IMG/VR virus record: IMGVR_UViG_3300043425_000522 | Span: 1 to 51,088 of that record | Strand: one strand, 5' to 3' | Source of the DNA: a virus | Length of the DNA: 51,088 bases | In this document: positions 20,914 through 31,165 of the stretch, in pieces | Position numbering within the stretch: position 1 is the stretch's first letter | How the letters are laid out: each line of letters opens with the position of its first letter | The notes under the pieces: model-generated | The model's input: the letters and a program-made list of their open reading frames with translations, nothing else | The model's database searches: none | Told to the model about the DNA's origin: nothing | Program-made: the position numbers and the translations under genes

Positions 20914-23900
20914 AGAAGATTTGGACGCCTTGGTTGTACTGGCCAGCCAGATCGCGAAGCGCTTGCCGCACGACAGGGTTGATGTAGACCCCAGCATCCA
21001 TCTCGTTTGTTGTTCGCAGGTGGCTCTTGAGAGAGCTTTTGATGAACTCGCCGTCAATCACGGCCTCGGGGAAACGAGAACCCACATCCTCGTTGAAAGA
21101 GCGGATGTCTTCCAGAGCATCCTGCATCCCTTCCACGTCTCCCACCCGCATAGCGATGTAGTAAGCACGGGACAGTTTGGCCCGCTTCTCGGCGACCGCC
21201 TTGCTGATCCGGACGTTCTGCAGGTTGAGGTCCTGCTGGAGAGACGCCTCGTTCGGCTTGAAGCCTACGACTTGCCCTGCCAGATCAAAGGCGGTCAGAT
21301 CGCCCGTGATGACATCCCCGCGACGAGTGTCAATCGCCCCACCCTCTGCTGCAAACCGTCCAGCCTTGACGAAGTTACCAATGGCGACGGGGAGCATGTT
21401 CTCGATGCCACGCACCATGGCTTCAGTGTCTCCACCAGTCATCGCCGAAGCGAACTCGCTGACACCCCTACCGACTTTAGTCGCAGTCGACCACGCAGGG
21501 CCACCGAGAGTGGTGACGAGGGACTCTTCCGCAGAGGGGCTGGTATTGTAGCGATTCTCGCGGATCAGCAGGCCAGTCAGACCGATACGAGACGAGATGT
21601 CCACGCCGAGAGTGTCGGTCAGGAAACCTTTGTACAGACCTTCCCCGAGGTAGCGACGTGCAAGCATCTCGGCGCTTTCTTCATCCTCGTCGAGGAACAT
21701 GTCAGCGATCATGCTGGCTGCACCGAAAAGCGGTACGCCCGACACACCGGCCAGAGCCAGCGCGGAAAGCTGGATGCCAACAAGCTGCTTGAAGGCCTGC
21801 TGCCGCATCTCCGGGGTAAACTCGGGATCAGAACTGCCGAAAACGACCTGCTTGGCCAGCTTCATCTGGAGATAGAAGATGCTCAAGCCGTAGTTCTTGA
21901 ACATAAGCGCAACGCGCCCGATGCCCTGCTGAGCCCAGCGCGGTGCCGTCGCTAGGGTAGACCCACCGCTCGTCTCAGTGACCTGATAGACGGCGCTCTC
22001 AGCCGCTCTGCGCTGCATCTCCGTATCGCTAAGTCCGCGCTCTGCGCGGGTCGGGCGACGACGCATCCGATCCAGTTCGAGTTTGTACGCAGCAACAAGG
22101 GCGACCTGCCGGTTGGCACGTTCGACGTTGTGGAACAAGAAGCCGCTGTAGGCTGCGAACTTATCAGCCAGACCGCGAGAGCGACCGACCTCTTCCGCAC
22201 CGATGCTGTCGTAGAACATGGAACGGTTCAGTTGACCGTTCTTGGCTGCAACGTCGACCAGAATGCCGAGATCAGCCAGTTCAGCACGAAGAGCCTCGGG
22301 GGTGCCGTCGCGCAGGACGTACTCGTTCTTTTCGTTCAGTACGAAGTAGTTGTCGATGGACGGAGTGGCCCGCACTTCCGTCGTCTTCTTGCCCATGTAG
22401 GACGTGGGCAGTTCCACTTCACGAGACAGACCGCTGTTCAGGAACAGCTTGTAAGCGTTGCTAAGCTGGCGTGTCGTACCGCCGATTCCATAGCGACCGG
22501 ACAGGTAGGGAGCCACAAGGACGGGGATGGATGCGAGGTTCACAAGCGCCGACGACACGTTGAAGCCGATGGTGAAAGTGAAAGCCGTGCGGTTAACAGC
22601 CTGCACCGCCTGCTCAACAAGACCTGTCGGCGGGTTGGTGGCGAAATCGGCGCGGGCGGCGAGTTCTTGGATCACAGCCACTTTGTTGGCGTCGTCGGAG
22701 CCCTGTGCCTGTTCAGTGATATCGTCGCGGATGGCACGGATTTTGTTCGAGTATGCGTACCGAACACCCTGACGACCGAGGCTGTAGGCTTTAAGCCGGA
22801 AGGCTTCGAAGGGGTCGGTGATAAAGCCAGCCGTGCCTTTACGACGCTGCAGGGAGCGGGCAAACGAGGTCTCGGGCAGAGCCTCGACGAACATCCGAGT
22901 GATCTCTTGCTGGATGTTGTTCGAAATGTCGCTGGAGACACCCTGCTGTGCAAGGTTCGCACGGATGATGTTCAGTGTGTCTTTGACAAACAGAGAGTCC
23001 GGGGTGCGACCGCGCGTAACCACGTCGAGAGACGTGTAGGTGTTGAAGATGGGCTTTCCGGTTTTGTCCTTTGCGATACCCGGAAGGGTTTCGAGTTCCT
23101 TCATCGCACGATCTCTGGCACGGGGGCTTTCGAACGCTTCCTTGACCGGCTCCGTCGTATTGGTGCGAGGGTCGAAAGCGCTGTACTCCAGCCAGAAATC
23201 GCCAGTACGAGCCAGCGGGAAGTACGGCTCGATTTTGTTCAGGTCGAAGAACTTCTCGTAGATGCTCTTCTTCACTTCGGCAGCCAGCGTCGGGTTCGAC
23301 GAAAGAGCGAAATCGACCTTTCCAGCAAGCGCCTCACGAAGCCGTTCATACTGCTTGCGGTACAGCTGACGCATCAGGTTGTAGAGTTGCTGGCCCTCAG
23401 GACCGATAGCAGCCCAGTCCTTCTGCATGGCGTCGTAGGCCTGCATCTTGCGAGGATCGTTGCCGTACTTCTTTTGCGCCGCCTCTCGCGTCTGACCCGG
23501 GAAAACTTGTTCAAGGGTCGAGGTGTTGACCACCTTGTCGAAGGAAGCCTTCTTTGCCCCGTGCGTGTTCAGCCAGTCGGTCATGACTTTGAGAACACCG
23601 TCGACCTCCTCGTCCGACTTGATAGAAGCGGAGTCCATCTGACGCACGGCGTCTTGGAGGTCTAGGGCACCCTTAACGCCAACAGCCCCGGCGATGTCCG
23701 AGAGCGGCTGCATACCCATAAAGCCCAGCAGGGAGCGCTTCGCGAATCCGCCAAGAGTGGTGAGAGTCGCCGACGCCTGATCGCCGAATTCCTGACGGAA
23801 CTCTTTTGTAGCTTCCGGGAACGACCCTGAGAGTTTGGCCAGAGCGTTCATCGTGGCCTTGGCACCCTCGGGTGTGTTCAGCTGATACAGAGCGCCGGGG

Positions 23901-26900
23901 GTCGGATTATCACGGTCGGCCACAATGATCTGGTTGATGATCTGGTCGGCCACGTCGAGTGCTGACTCAATCGACTTGATCGGGAAGCCCATGCGCTGCC
24001 GGAGGAAGCTGCGAACAGCCTCCATGAAACGTTCAAGCGCAGAGAAGCGCTTCCCATCCGGGTGAATGGACGCAAGCTTTTGCTGGAACAGCGGATTGCT
24101 CAGCGCCTCAGCAACGAACTCGTCGAGAGAGGTGGCACCGTTGGTGCCGTCCAGAAGGGGGCGAGTGGCGACATAAAGTTTGCCGATTTTTGCGGCCAGC
24201 TGGCTACCCGGGCGGCGCAGTTCATTCGCCGTAGCCGCGTGCACAAGTTCGTGCAGCAGCGTGTCCACCGTCATGCCGTTGCTGTTGTCGAGATAGAGCG
24301 TCCGCGTCGGAGGATCGTAGAGACCCAACGCACTACGACCGTAGGCGTCTTCGAGGTTCTCCTGCACCGACAGGTTAAGTCTTGCCCCGTAGGCTTCGAG
24401 AGCCACTGCCAGCTTCTGGATACGAGCGTTGGGTGCTGTCTGACGCAGAAGACGCAGAGCCGACGGGAGATCGTTGGCGCGCAGCGCACGCACCACTCCG
24501 GGATGAAGCGGGAGATTGACGTCGGAGACGTCGGTGAGCCGCGCAAGCGGTCCGTTCCGCAGACCAAAGATGTGTTCGACAAGGAAGTCGACTTGATCGT
24601 CTGAGGTCAGTTTACGCGACGGTACGGCGCGGCGCGTGATGCTACGCGTGCCAGCAGCAAGGTCGTTAAGAGCGTCCAGACCAGAACCGGCGGCTTCTGC
24701 TAGTTTACGGTTCGCTGCACGGTCGAGAGCTTTCTGCTCTGCGGCGGCGCGAAGTTCGGCTTCAAACGCAACGCGCTCCTCAGCCGTAGCGGCACGGCGA
24801 CCGATGGCGGTAGAGGCGGACAAGGCCGACTCAGCACGAACCGGGATGACAGCTTCCGCCGACCGACGGTACTTTCGGCTAAGATTACGGGCAGCCAGCT
24901 GCGCCTGCGGAGACAGGTTGTTGTAGACCCACTCCAGCGCAGAACGGGCACGCCGACGGCTGGTCCCAGCAAAGAGTTCACGCTCGGCGGCGGAGATGTT
25001 CTCGTCACCGGCAAACTTAATTTCAGCGTCGATGCCCTCTTCGGTATCAAACTGCATGTTCGGGAGACGGGCGTCAGCCACGATCCACTCGATTGCGTCG
25101 ATGGGGCGCTTGAACTTGGAGAAGTAGTTGCGGGCATTGCCAGCACCCGACTGGCCAGCCTTTCCCGTCTTGACCGCGCCACGCTTGAACAGCGCAAGAA
25201 TCTTGCGTTTGTCCTCGGCAGTGGTCGGGTCTTCCGCAACAACACGGTCAGGGGTTGCCACGTCCTCGACCATAGCGGCCAGTTCGGGCTTGTCCTTGAA
25301 GCGCTCGTTCCACGCGGCGTCCAGTTCTGACTGCGCCGCTACGTTATCTGCCTGCGCGCGGAAGCGCTGCATTTCGGCAAGGGCGCGTTCTGCGTCACGC
25401 ACTTGGATTTCTGTTGGCGCACCCGTAAAGCGCATGGGTCCGGTCGAAACCGCCGGTGCGGGGGACACAACTTGGGCTGGCGGAATAGCTGGAGGGATGA
25501 GTTGTCCAGCTGCGCCTACGGTTCGACCCACACCGATTGCGTTAGCAATCATGTCCAAAGTCGGACTGCGCGGCATGGAGGCGCGAAGAGCTTCACCTTC
25601 GCGCTCAGCCAATGCGATGTTCTTTACGGAACGGATTTTGCGTCGTGCATCTTGGCGGGCACTATATTCACGCAGTAGTTTGCTCCGCGCCGCAGCATTA
25701 TCGCCAGTTGGCGTTGGCGAAGGTTCGTCCACCAGCAGCTGATCTGGGAACGCAATGGCCTCTTCGGGGGTAATCGACTGCCTACGCCCACTGACAAGAT
25801 CGTCAAACAGTTTCGGCGCGTCTATCAGTGCAGTGGGCTGCAGTCCTTCTGCTGTAGGAGTACCCACAGCGCCAGACATATCTCCTCCCAGTCCTCCCGC
25901 TTTAGGTGCTTCAGGCTTTCCGGCGGGCTGAATGTCGCCAGCGGGCTGTCCGCCGTCTCCCACGCGTTGTTCACCACTGACAGGGCCAACTCCCATTGCT
26001 CCTGACTGAGCTTCTTCAATCTGCGGGACATTAGCCGCCTCCTTCTTCTTCGCGCGAGGCTTCTTACTCGCAGAAAGAGTTTCGGTGACAACCGGAACAG
26101 CTGCAACAGGGGGAGCAGCTTCGACAGCTGCCTTCACTTCAGCGGGTGCGGTGTCCACCATTTCTGCTGGAGGCGGCGTCACATTCTTGGAGACATCGGT
26201 TTCGGCGACAGACGTGGTCGATTCCGGCACGACTTCGGCTGCCTTGACCACGGCAGGCTTAGCTTCGGGAAGTTTTACCGTCGGCGGGTTGACTTCTTCT
26301 GCCTTCGGTGTCGGGGCAGCGGGCGCTTGGATGGCCGAAATCTTGAACGGCAGCGTCAGTTTGCGATCTTTTCCGACGCTGTACTTTGAAACAGCGCCGA
26401 TATTTTCCAGCTTTTTCATCACGCCCTGCGCCGCAGGGTAGGACAGACCCAGTGCGTCTTGAAGGATTTGCACCGTGGCCTTGCCGGAATCTTCGATAGC
26501 CTTTACCGCCGAAAGCAGCTGCGGATCACTGCCGATAGAACGAGCGGTGGCGTCGGCTTCGGGTGAAAGAGGCGGTACGTTTGCGGTTGGCGCACCACTA
26601 ACCGCACCTTGCGGAGCGGGAGTAACCACGGTGCCCGGTGCCCGTGCAGCAGAAATCGGCTCAAGAGTTCCGGGAGCAGGCAGGGCTCCAGCGATTTGCA
26701 CCGGCGGTGCCAACAATCCAGCAACAGCAGGGGCTTCTTCTGGGGGAACAGCGGCAGGAGCGGGCTCCCTAACGGACGGGCCAGCGATACCACCGACACC
26801 ACCGGCAGCCACGCCGAGAACGCCGCCAGCCACACCAGCCTCAATGTATTCCTTGATAGCGTCGGGGCTATCGACCGGAAGACCAGCTTGGAAGCGCTCA

Positions 26901-27697
26901 AGAACCTGCTGGCCAACTTCGTTAAGGCCTTCGGTGGTACCGCCAACAGCTGCACCGGAACCGATACGAGTGAAGAGGGTGGCCCCCGGACGCAGGAATA
27001 CACCGGCACCCGCAAGAGCATTGGTCACAGCGGTAAGGCTGGCCTGTCCAACGGTAGCACCGAGTGCGTCGGTGAGATCGACAGCTTCTTTGCGGCCAGC
27101 GGCGACTTCTTCTTCCTGACGCTGAACGTTCGCGCCGAACAGCATGGGGGCTTCGATCAGACCGGAGCCAACACCGAAGCCTGCAAGAGCCCCGCCGGGA
27201 CCAGCAGCAATACCACCTGCGACGGCACCAGCCGCACCGCCAGCAAGCCCAGCGCCAAGCTGCGGAGCCTGTTCACCGGCGATCTCGCCGAGATAGGTGA
27301 GTGCGGAGCCGAGTCCGGTAATATCGGCAGCACGAGTGGGGGCGGGTTGCTCCAGTTGAAGTTCAAAGAGCCGCTGTGCCGCAGCCTCTTCCATACCCCT
27401 GCCGTATTCGGCGATGCTGGGAAGCCCGAACTGTTGGCCAGCAGTTTCGATGGTCGTACCGAGGGTGGACTTCAGCTGCGGAATACCGCGAGCGATACCG
27501 CGACCGAGAGCCGTGCCGTCCTCAGGGGCGGCAAGAGGCTTCCCAAGTTCGGCTTCATAGCGTTGAGCAAAGCGCGCTTCGCGTTCTTGAACGCCAGCTA
27601 CAATGCGCGCCCGTTCGGCTTCCGTCGGAGTGTCTCCGGCGATATCGACGGTATATGTGCGCCCGCTAAGCCGCCCCGGAACTTGGATTTTGCCCAT
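20912..27697 (-). CDS. Giant internal virion protein / large polyvalent protein with zincin motif
   Basis: 2261 residues. Residues about 60-310 are Gly/Ala-rich with hydrophobic stretches. A winged helix close to FtsK-gamma lies at about 393-440 (ILQDALGLSYPAAQGVMKKL). A low-complexity Pro/Ala/Glu linker runs to about 640. HELVH at 1149-1153, with Glu1197 as a likely third ligand, is a zinc metallopeptidase site. Hydrophobic segments occur near 1700-1740 and 1965-2000. The C-terminus resembles LPD38-type polyvalent proteins. In short-tailed phages such proteins are packed in the head and ejected with the DNA to cross the envelope, and the enzymatic parts may act on cell wall or host proteins. 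The gene follows promoter-like sequence C. Confidence 0.85.
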   Translation of the reverse strand: MGKIQVPGRLSGRTYTVDIAGDTPTEAERARIVAGVQEREARFAQRYEAELGKPLAAPEDGTALGRGIARGIPQLKSTLGTTIETAGQQFGLPSIAEYGRGMEEAAAQRLFELQLEQPAPTRAADITGLGSALTYLGEIAGEQAPQLGAGLAGGAAGAVAGGIAAGPGGALAGFGVGSGLIEAPMLFGANVQRQEEEVAAGRKEAVDLTDALGATVGQASLTAVTNALAGAGVFLRPGATLFTRIGSGAAVGGTTEGLNEVGQQVLERFQAGLPVDSPDAIKEYIEAGVAGGVLGVAAGGVGGIAGPSVREPAPAAVPPEEAPAVAGLLAPPVQIAGALPAPGTLEPISAARAPGTVVTPAPQGAVSGAPTANVPPLSPEADATARSIGSDPQLLSAVKAIEDSGKATVQILQDALGLSYPAAQGVMKKLENIGAVSKYSVGKDRKLTLPFKISAIQAPAAPTPKAEEVNPPTVKLPEAKPAVVKAAEVVPESTTSVAETDVSKNVTPPPAEMVDTAPAEVKAAVEAAPPVAAVPVVTETLSASKKPRAKKKEAANVPQIEEAQSGAMGVGPVSGEQRVGDGGQPAGDIQPAGKPEAPKAGGLGGDMSGAVGTPTAEGLQPTALIDAPKLFDDLVSGRRQSITPEEAIAFPDQLLVDEPSPTPTGDNAAARSKLLREYSARQDARRKIRSVKNIALAEREGEALRASMPRSPTLDMIANAIGVGRTVGAAGQLIPPAIPPAQVVSPAPAVSTGPMRFTGAPTEIQVRDAERALAEMQRFRAQADNVAAQSELDAAWNERFKDKPELAAMVEDVATPDRVVAEDPTTAEDKRKILALFKRGAVKTGKAGQSGAGNARNYFSKFKRPIDAIEWIVADARLPNMQFDTEEGIDAEIKFAGDENISAAERELFAGTSRRRARSALEWVYNNLSPQAQLAARNLSRKYRRSAEAVIPVRAESALSASTAIGRRAATAEERVAFEAELRAAAEQKALDRAANRKLAEAAGSGLDALNDLAAGTRSITRRAVPSRKLTSDDQVDFLVEHIFGLRNGPLARLTDVSDVNLPLHPGVVRALRANDLPSALRLLRQTAPNARIQKLAVALEAYGARLNLSVQENLEDAYGRSALGLYDPPTRTLYLDNSNGMTVDTLLHELVHAATANELRRPGSQLAAKIGKLYVATRPLLDGTNGATSLDEFVAEALSNPLFQQKLASIHPDGKRFSALERFMEAVRSFLRQRMGFPIKSIESALDVADQIINQIIVADRDNPTPGALYQLNTPEGAKATMNALAKLSGSFPEATKEFRQEFGDQASATLTTLGGFAKRSLLGFMGMQPLSDIAGAVGVKGALDLQDAVRQMDSASIKSDEEVDGVLKVMTDWLNTHGAKKASFDKVVNTSTLEQVFPGQTREAAQKKYGNDPRKMQAYDAMQKDWAAIGPEGQQLYNLMRQLYRKQYERLREALAGKVDFALSSNPTLAAEVKKSIYEKFFDLNKIEPYFPLARTGDFWLEYSAFDPRTNTTEPVKEAFESPRARDRAMKELETLPGIAKDKTGKPIFNTYTSLDVVTRGRTPDSLFVKDTLNIIRANLAQQGVSSDISNNIQQEITRMFVEALPETSFARSLQRRKGTAGFITDPFEAFRLKAYSLGRQGVRYAYSNKIRAIRDDITEQAQGSDDANKVAVIQELAARADFATNPPTGLVEQAVQAVNRTAFTFTIGFNVSSALVNLASIPVLVAPYLSGRYGIGGTTRQLSNAYKLFLNSGLSREVELPTSYMGKKTTEVRATPSIDNYFVLNEKNEYVLRDGTPEALRAELADLGILVDVAAKNGQLNRSMFYDSIGAEEVGRSRGLADKFAAYSGFLFHNVERANRQVALVAAYKLELDRMRRRPTRAERGLSDTEMQRRAAESAVYQVTETSGGSTLATAPRWAQQGIGRVALMFKNYGLSIFYLQMKLAKQVVFGSSDPEFTPEMRQQAFKQLVGIQLSALALAGVSGVPLFGAASMIADMFLDEDEESAEMLARRYLGEGLYKGFLTDTLGVDISSRIGLTGLLIRENRYNTSPSAEESLVTTLGGPAWSTATKVGRGVSEFASAMTGGDTEAMVRGIENMLPVAIGNFVKAGRFAAEGGAIDTRRGDVITGDLTAFDLAGQVVGFKPNEASLQQDLNLQNVRISKAVAEKRAKLSRAYYIAMRVGDVEGMQDALEDIRSFNEDVGSRFPEAVIDGEFIKSSLKSHLRTTNEMDAGVYINPVVRQALRDLAGQYNQGVQIF

Positions 27698-27709
27698 ATC
27701 GCACCCCTA

Positions 27710-27748
27710 GTTTGCGCGGAGTATACGGGAAGCCTGCCCTTCAGACTA
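27710..27748 (-). promoter_or_regulatory. Candidate late promoter C (giant virion protein)
   Basis: On the - strand: TAGTCT (27748-27743), 17-base spacer, TATACT (27725-27720), then CCGCGCAAAC. The start codon at 27697 is 23 bases beyond the -10. It matches sites A and B in hexamer spacing and downstream tail. Confidence 0.55.
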
Positions 27749-27757
27749 GAGACAGCG

Positions 27758-29551
27758 TCACTCGACGGCGCTGAATGAGGTATCCTCATCCTGAATGGTC
27801 ATGCCGTCCTCATACAGCAGAGAATATCGCTTAGCGACAAGGGCGTCCCTCTCAAGAGCGAGATTTTTACGATCCATCTCTTCTTTCGGTGTCATTGTCG
27901 CCATCGGAGGATTGGCCAGAATGGTATCAATCCGCTCGATGTCGTCGTTGATGGCGGAAAGATAGTCTTTGAGCCTGAGCCCGCCGATACCGCCGCTAGC
28001 CGCACCGCGCGCCGCTTTGGCCGCTGCCGCTGCTCGAGCAGCACGAGATTGCTCGATTGCTCCGAGAAGATCGAGGCGGTCTTTGTCGTACTGATCCCGC
28101 GCAGTGCGGGCCGCTTCGACACCTTTGACCCCCGCCTCGCCGAGAGCGCCAAGCAGCGTCGGCTGCGTAGAAGCCATAAGGTTAAGACCGACTTGAGCCA
28201 GAGCCAGCCACTTATCTTGCTGTGCGGCTTTCTCGCGACGGTTAAGCATATTCATGAGCTCTTGCTCATAAGACGACATTCCGCCTGCGCCACCACCGCC
28301 ACCACCGCCGCCAGCGGGAGGTTGCGTGGTAGTCTTAGTAGCAGCTTCGCGAGCGGCTCTATCTGCGACCACCTCTTCAACCGTAGGAACGGCGGCTGCA
28401 CCCTGCTGATCTCGGTCCGCACGCCCCGGCACAGGGGCTTTTGCTGCCGCCACCTTGGCATTGATATCGGCAACCTGACGTTTGGCCTCATCGCTAAGAA
28501 TAAGGTCTTGAATCAGGCTGCCGGTGGTAACGCCGGGAACTTCGCCTTGCACTCCGCCGCCAGAAATGGGAACGCCGCTCATTTGGTCGAAGACTGTGTC
28601 TTCGGTATATTGGGGCGCAACAACACCAGACCTACCGCCAGTCGCGGGACCAGCCCGCATTTCACGAGCGGCTTCGCCTGCAGCGATCCGTGCGGCGAGA
28701 TCGTCCATTGGTACAAAACCCGCTGGAGCGGTAACGCCGCGAGACCTTCCGGTTTCGATTCCAGAGCGACCTGCACCGGGCTCCATCATGGCCTGTTGGT
28801 CAAACCGAGAGACGAGACCGCCAAGCAGTTCATTGCGGGCGGCGATAGCTTCTTCCTCTCTCGTCGGCATCCCTGTCGGGAAACCCGAGCGACCCTCAAG
28901 AGCCATGCCGACCCGATCCATCGCAGACACGTCAACCGCTGGGACTTCTGGGTAGCGATATGACGTGTCGGGACCGGCACGCATACCAAACGCTTGTTCG
29001 CCTTGCAGGGCGCGACTCTGTTCAATAAGACGAGCGTTCGCCTCGTTGGCCATACTTGCGCTGATATCGCTGAGAGCCTCTCCGGCGCGAGATGGGATGG
29101 CACGGAAAGACGCGATCCCGGCCAGCAGGTCCTCTTCGGCGCTACGCACGGTGCGACCGCGCTCGTCCTTGTACGAGCCGTCTTCCTGCTCGGTCAGAAT
29201 CTTCCCGCCGCGAACGATCTTATCGCCTTTGGCCATCTTCTTAACCGGACCGCCGGTGGCCATAGCGACCACGCCCGTGTTCTGGGCCATATCGGTCTGC
29301 GGAGCCATGTTGCGGGCCATGCCCGCGAGGCCATCCTGCGGTACGCCAGCGGCAGCTACAGCGTCTTCGGCCACGGTGCTCTGCGGAGCGCCGCCTTGTT
29401 GGGCCGCGAAGTCCTCCTGCATTTTCTTGCGCCGCATGATTTCCCCAAGAACGAGGAACTGAGGCGTGTTGCCCGAAGGCATCTGCATCTCCCGCACGAG
29501 TTGCTCTTGCGAGAAGTTTTTCAGCTGTTCTTGGAGTTGGACGATGTTCAT
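27758..29551 (-). CDS. Internal virion/structural protein, 597 aa
   Basis: A low-complexity, Ala/Gly/Arg-rich protein. An N-terminal helical part (LQEQLKNFSQEQLVREM) is followed by MATGGPVKKMAKGDK, then long disordered stretches, a nine-residue Gly run near 420, and a C-terminal coiled coil (RLDLLGAIEQSRAARAAAAAK, about 495-515). Proteins of this kind flank the giant ejection protein in short-tailed phages and are thought to be virion core components. I know no enzyme motif. The start overlaps the upstream stop (TAATG on the - strand). Confidence 0.65.
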   Translation of the reverse strand: MNIVQLQEQLKNFSQEQLVREMQMPSGNTPQFLVLGEIMRRKKMQEDFAAQQGGAPQSTVAEDAVAAAGVPQDGLAGMARNMAPQTDMAQNTGVVAMATGGPVKKMAKGDKIVRGGKILTEQEDGSYKDERGRTVRSAEEDLLAGIASFRAIPSRAGEALSDISASMANEANARLIEQSRALQGEQAFGMRAGPDTSYRYPEVPAVDVSAMDRVGMALEGRSGFPTGMPTREEEAIAARNELLGGLVSRFDQQAMMEPGAGRSGIETGRSRGVTAPAGFVPMDDLAARIAAGEAAREMRAGPATGGRSGVVAPQYTEDTVFDQMSGVPISGGGVQGEVPGVTTGSLIQDLILSDEAKRQVADINAKVAAAKAPVPGRADRDQQGAAAVPTVEEVVADRAAREAATKTTTQPPAGGGGGGGGAGGMSSYEQELMNMLNRREKAAQQDKWLALAQVGLNLMASTQPTLLGALGEAGVKGVEAARTARDQYDKDRLDLLGAIEQSRAARAAAAAKAARGAASGGIGGLRLKDYLSAINDDIERIDTILANPPMATMTPKEEMDRKNLALERDALVAKRYSLLYEDGMTIQDEDTSFSAVE

Positions 29552-30666
29552 TAGCCGTACGCCTTGTAGAGAGACAGCGCTGAGATGCCTGCACCTAGAC
29601 CTTGGGCAGCCGGGTTAGTGTAACCGTAGTTGGTCTCCGTGGTGCTACCCGTATTTCCGATGGGAAGACCTTGGAGAATGTTCGTAAGTTGCCCGATTTT
29701 CTCCATCGGGGCTTCACCCTGACGCAGGAAATCTTCATAGGCCGTATCGTAACCACGCTGGATTTCACCCAGCTGGTCTTTGCCGATACCTTCGAGCAGT
29801 TGTGCGTTCCGGATTTCTGAGGCTCTTTCCGCTTCCCCGAGAGCCGCCAATCGACCCGCCTCTGCACCGGCTGCGCCAAGAGCCGCGATACCTTGACCTG
29901 CGCCAAACTGACGAGATGCTTCAGTCGCGGTTTCCACCCGACCACGTTCACCAGCCTGTGCCTGCCCGTAGTCAAGTTGCGCGGCGCGGTCTTCCCCAAA
30001 CAACCTGCTGGCCTGCTCAAACGCCGCCTGACGGCCCGTCGCTTCGATTTCGCCAAGCTGACGACCCAGAGCTTCCTCGGCCATGCCTTCCTGCACGGCT
30101 TGGCGGCTGCCGCCGAACGCCCCTGCCTGAACAGCGCGAGTGTTGCGTGCGCCACGAAGTCGGTCGAAATCCTCAACAGCGCGGGACTTCTGCACATCCA
30201 GAACATTCTGGATGTACGGAGACATGTACTTATTAACCTCTTCGTTGGTGAACTGCCGTGCCGGTCCAAACTGAAACTCGCTGAATGAGCCGGGGGCGTA
30301 GCTTCCAAGACCACGAGCAATCCCGATGTTTTCTTCAGCTGCACGTCTGGCTGTATCTAGGCCCGGGATACCCGAACTTGCGATATCCCTAACAGCGCTT
30401 CTGGACGCGGCGATATCGGCAACGTTTCCGGACTCCGCGATGCGAGGTCCACCGTAAGGCTGGTAGGGCTGCAGAGACAGCTCTTCGGCACGGGATATTG
30501 CCCGACCAAAGTACGGCATGAACTCTTCTGGGATGTTGGTGTTAGTCACCGTCGTGCTAGTCGGTGTTGCGCTGCTACCGCCACCAAAGTAAGCGATCTT
30601 ACCCGAAAGATTCGGATGTACGTGCCGCAAGACACTGAATGGATTGGCGATGATGTTAAATGACAT
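29551..30666 (-). CDS. Virion structural protein, 371 aa (internal-core-like)
   Basis: Ala/Gly/Arg-rich and largely helical from residue 60 to 300, with many Gln and Arg (GGSRQAVQEGMAEEALGRQL). The N-terminus has a Ser/Thr-rich loop and the C-terminus ends LSLYKAYG. It looks like the helical internal proteins that occur upstream of the ejection protein in this type of phage. It overlaps both neighbours by a few bases, so all three are translated as a unit. Confidence 0.6.
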   Translation of the reverse strand: MSFNIIANPFSVLRHVHPNLSGKIAYFGGGSSATPTSTTVTNTNIPEEFMPYFGRAISRAEELSLQPYQPYGGPRIAESGNVADIAASRSAVRDIASSGIPGLDTARRAAEENIGIARGLGSYAPGSFSEFQFGPARQFTNEEVNKYMSPYIQNVLDVQKSRAVEDFDRLRGARNTRAVQAGAFGGSRQAVQEGMAEEALGRQLGEIEATGRQAAFEQASRLFGEDRAAQLDYGQAQAGERGRVETATEASRQFGAGQGIAALGAAGAEAGRLAALGEAERASEIRNAQLLEGIGKDQLGEIQRGYDTAYEDFLRQGEAPMEKIGQLTNILQGLPIGNTGSTTETNYGYTNPAAQGLGAGISALSLYKAYG

Positions 30667-31165
30667 CTGCGGTCTCCTTGCAGTAATCCGCGAACGACTG
30701 GTGGGTCATTAGCACTCTACGGATATCAGCGCTGACTTCTCTCAGGTATTCTACACCACGAGTGATGCTTACGCACGCCAACAAAACGTCCACCCCGAGC
30801 CCCTTTAGCGTGTAAGCCAAGGCCTTCTCGCTGTCACTACCCTTGGCTAGTTCGTCGGAGTCCAACCATGCATTCGTACAGTTGAACATGATAGGGAGCA
30901 GCACAGAGCGGTTAGCGTTGAAGAACGGGTTTGCTGGGATGTAGTAGAGGGCCGAAAATATGGCGTGCGCGAGATCGGGCTTTGATACCGAAACATCGCG
31001 GTCCACAAGATCGTCGAAAATTTCGACAAAGTGCGACAGGTCCAGAACGAACTTAACGGCGTTTGGGTCCTGCAGCCATTCTTTCAGCTTTGCGTCACGC
31101 AGTTTGCGCCAGCCATCGCTGTCCCACTGCCCCTCTAGCATTTTTTCTACGCCGAGGTCTTTCAT
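30656..31165 (-). CDS. Hypothetical protein in the virion-core operon, 169 aa
   Basis: A mixed helical, soluble, slightly acidic protein without low-complexity regions, unlike its neighbours (VKFVLDLSHFVEIFDDL, ALAYTLKGLGVDVLLACV). It might be a chaperone or assembly factor for the disordered core proteins, from context alone. Overlaps of 11 and 4 bases with the adjacent genes indicate coupled translation. Confidence 0.6.
   Translation of the reverse strand: MKDLGVEKMLEGQWDSDGWRKLRDAKLKEWLQDPNAVKFVLDLSHFVEIFDDLVDRDVSVSKPDLAHAIFSALYYIPANPFFNANRSVLLPIMFNCTNAWLDSDELAKGSDSEKALAYTLKGLGVDVLLACVSITRGVEYLREVSADIRRVLMTHQSFADYCKETADVI

Noticed and set aside
22130-23665. A 511-residue + strand frame inside the giant virion gene, and others at 26609-27778, 34072-35361 and 44879-45817
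   Set aside because: All lie opposite well-supported late genes, lack recognisable motifs and do not fit the direction of the arm.
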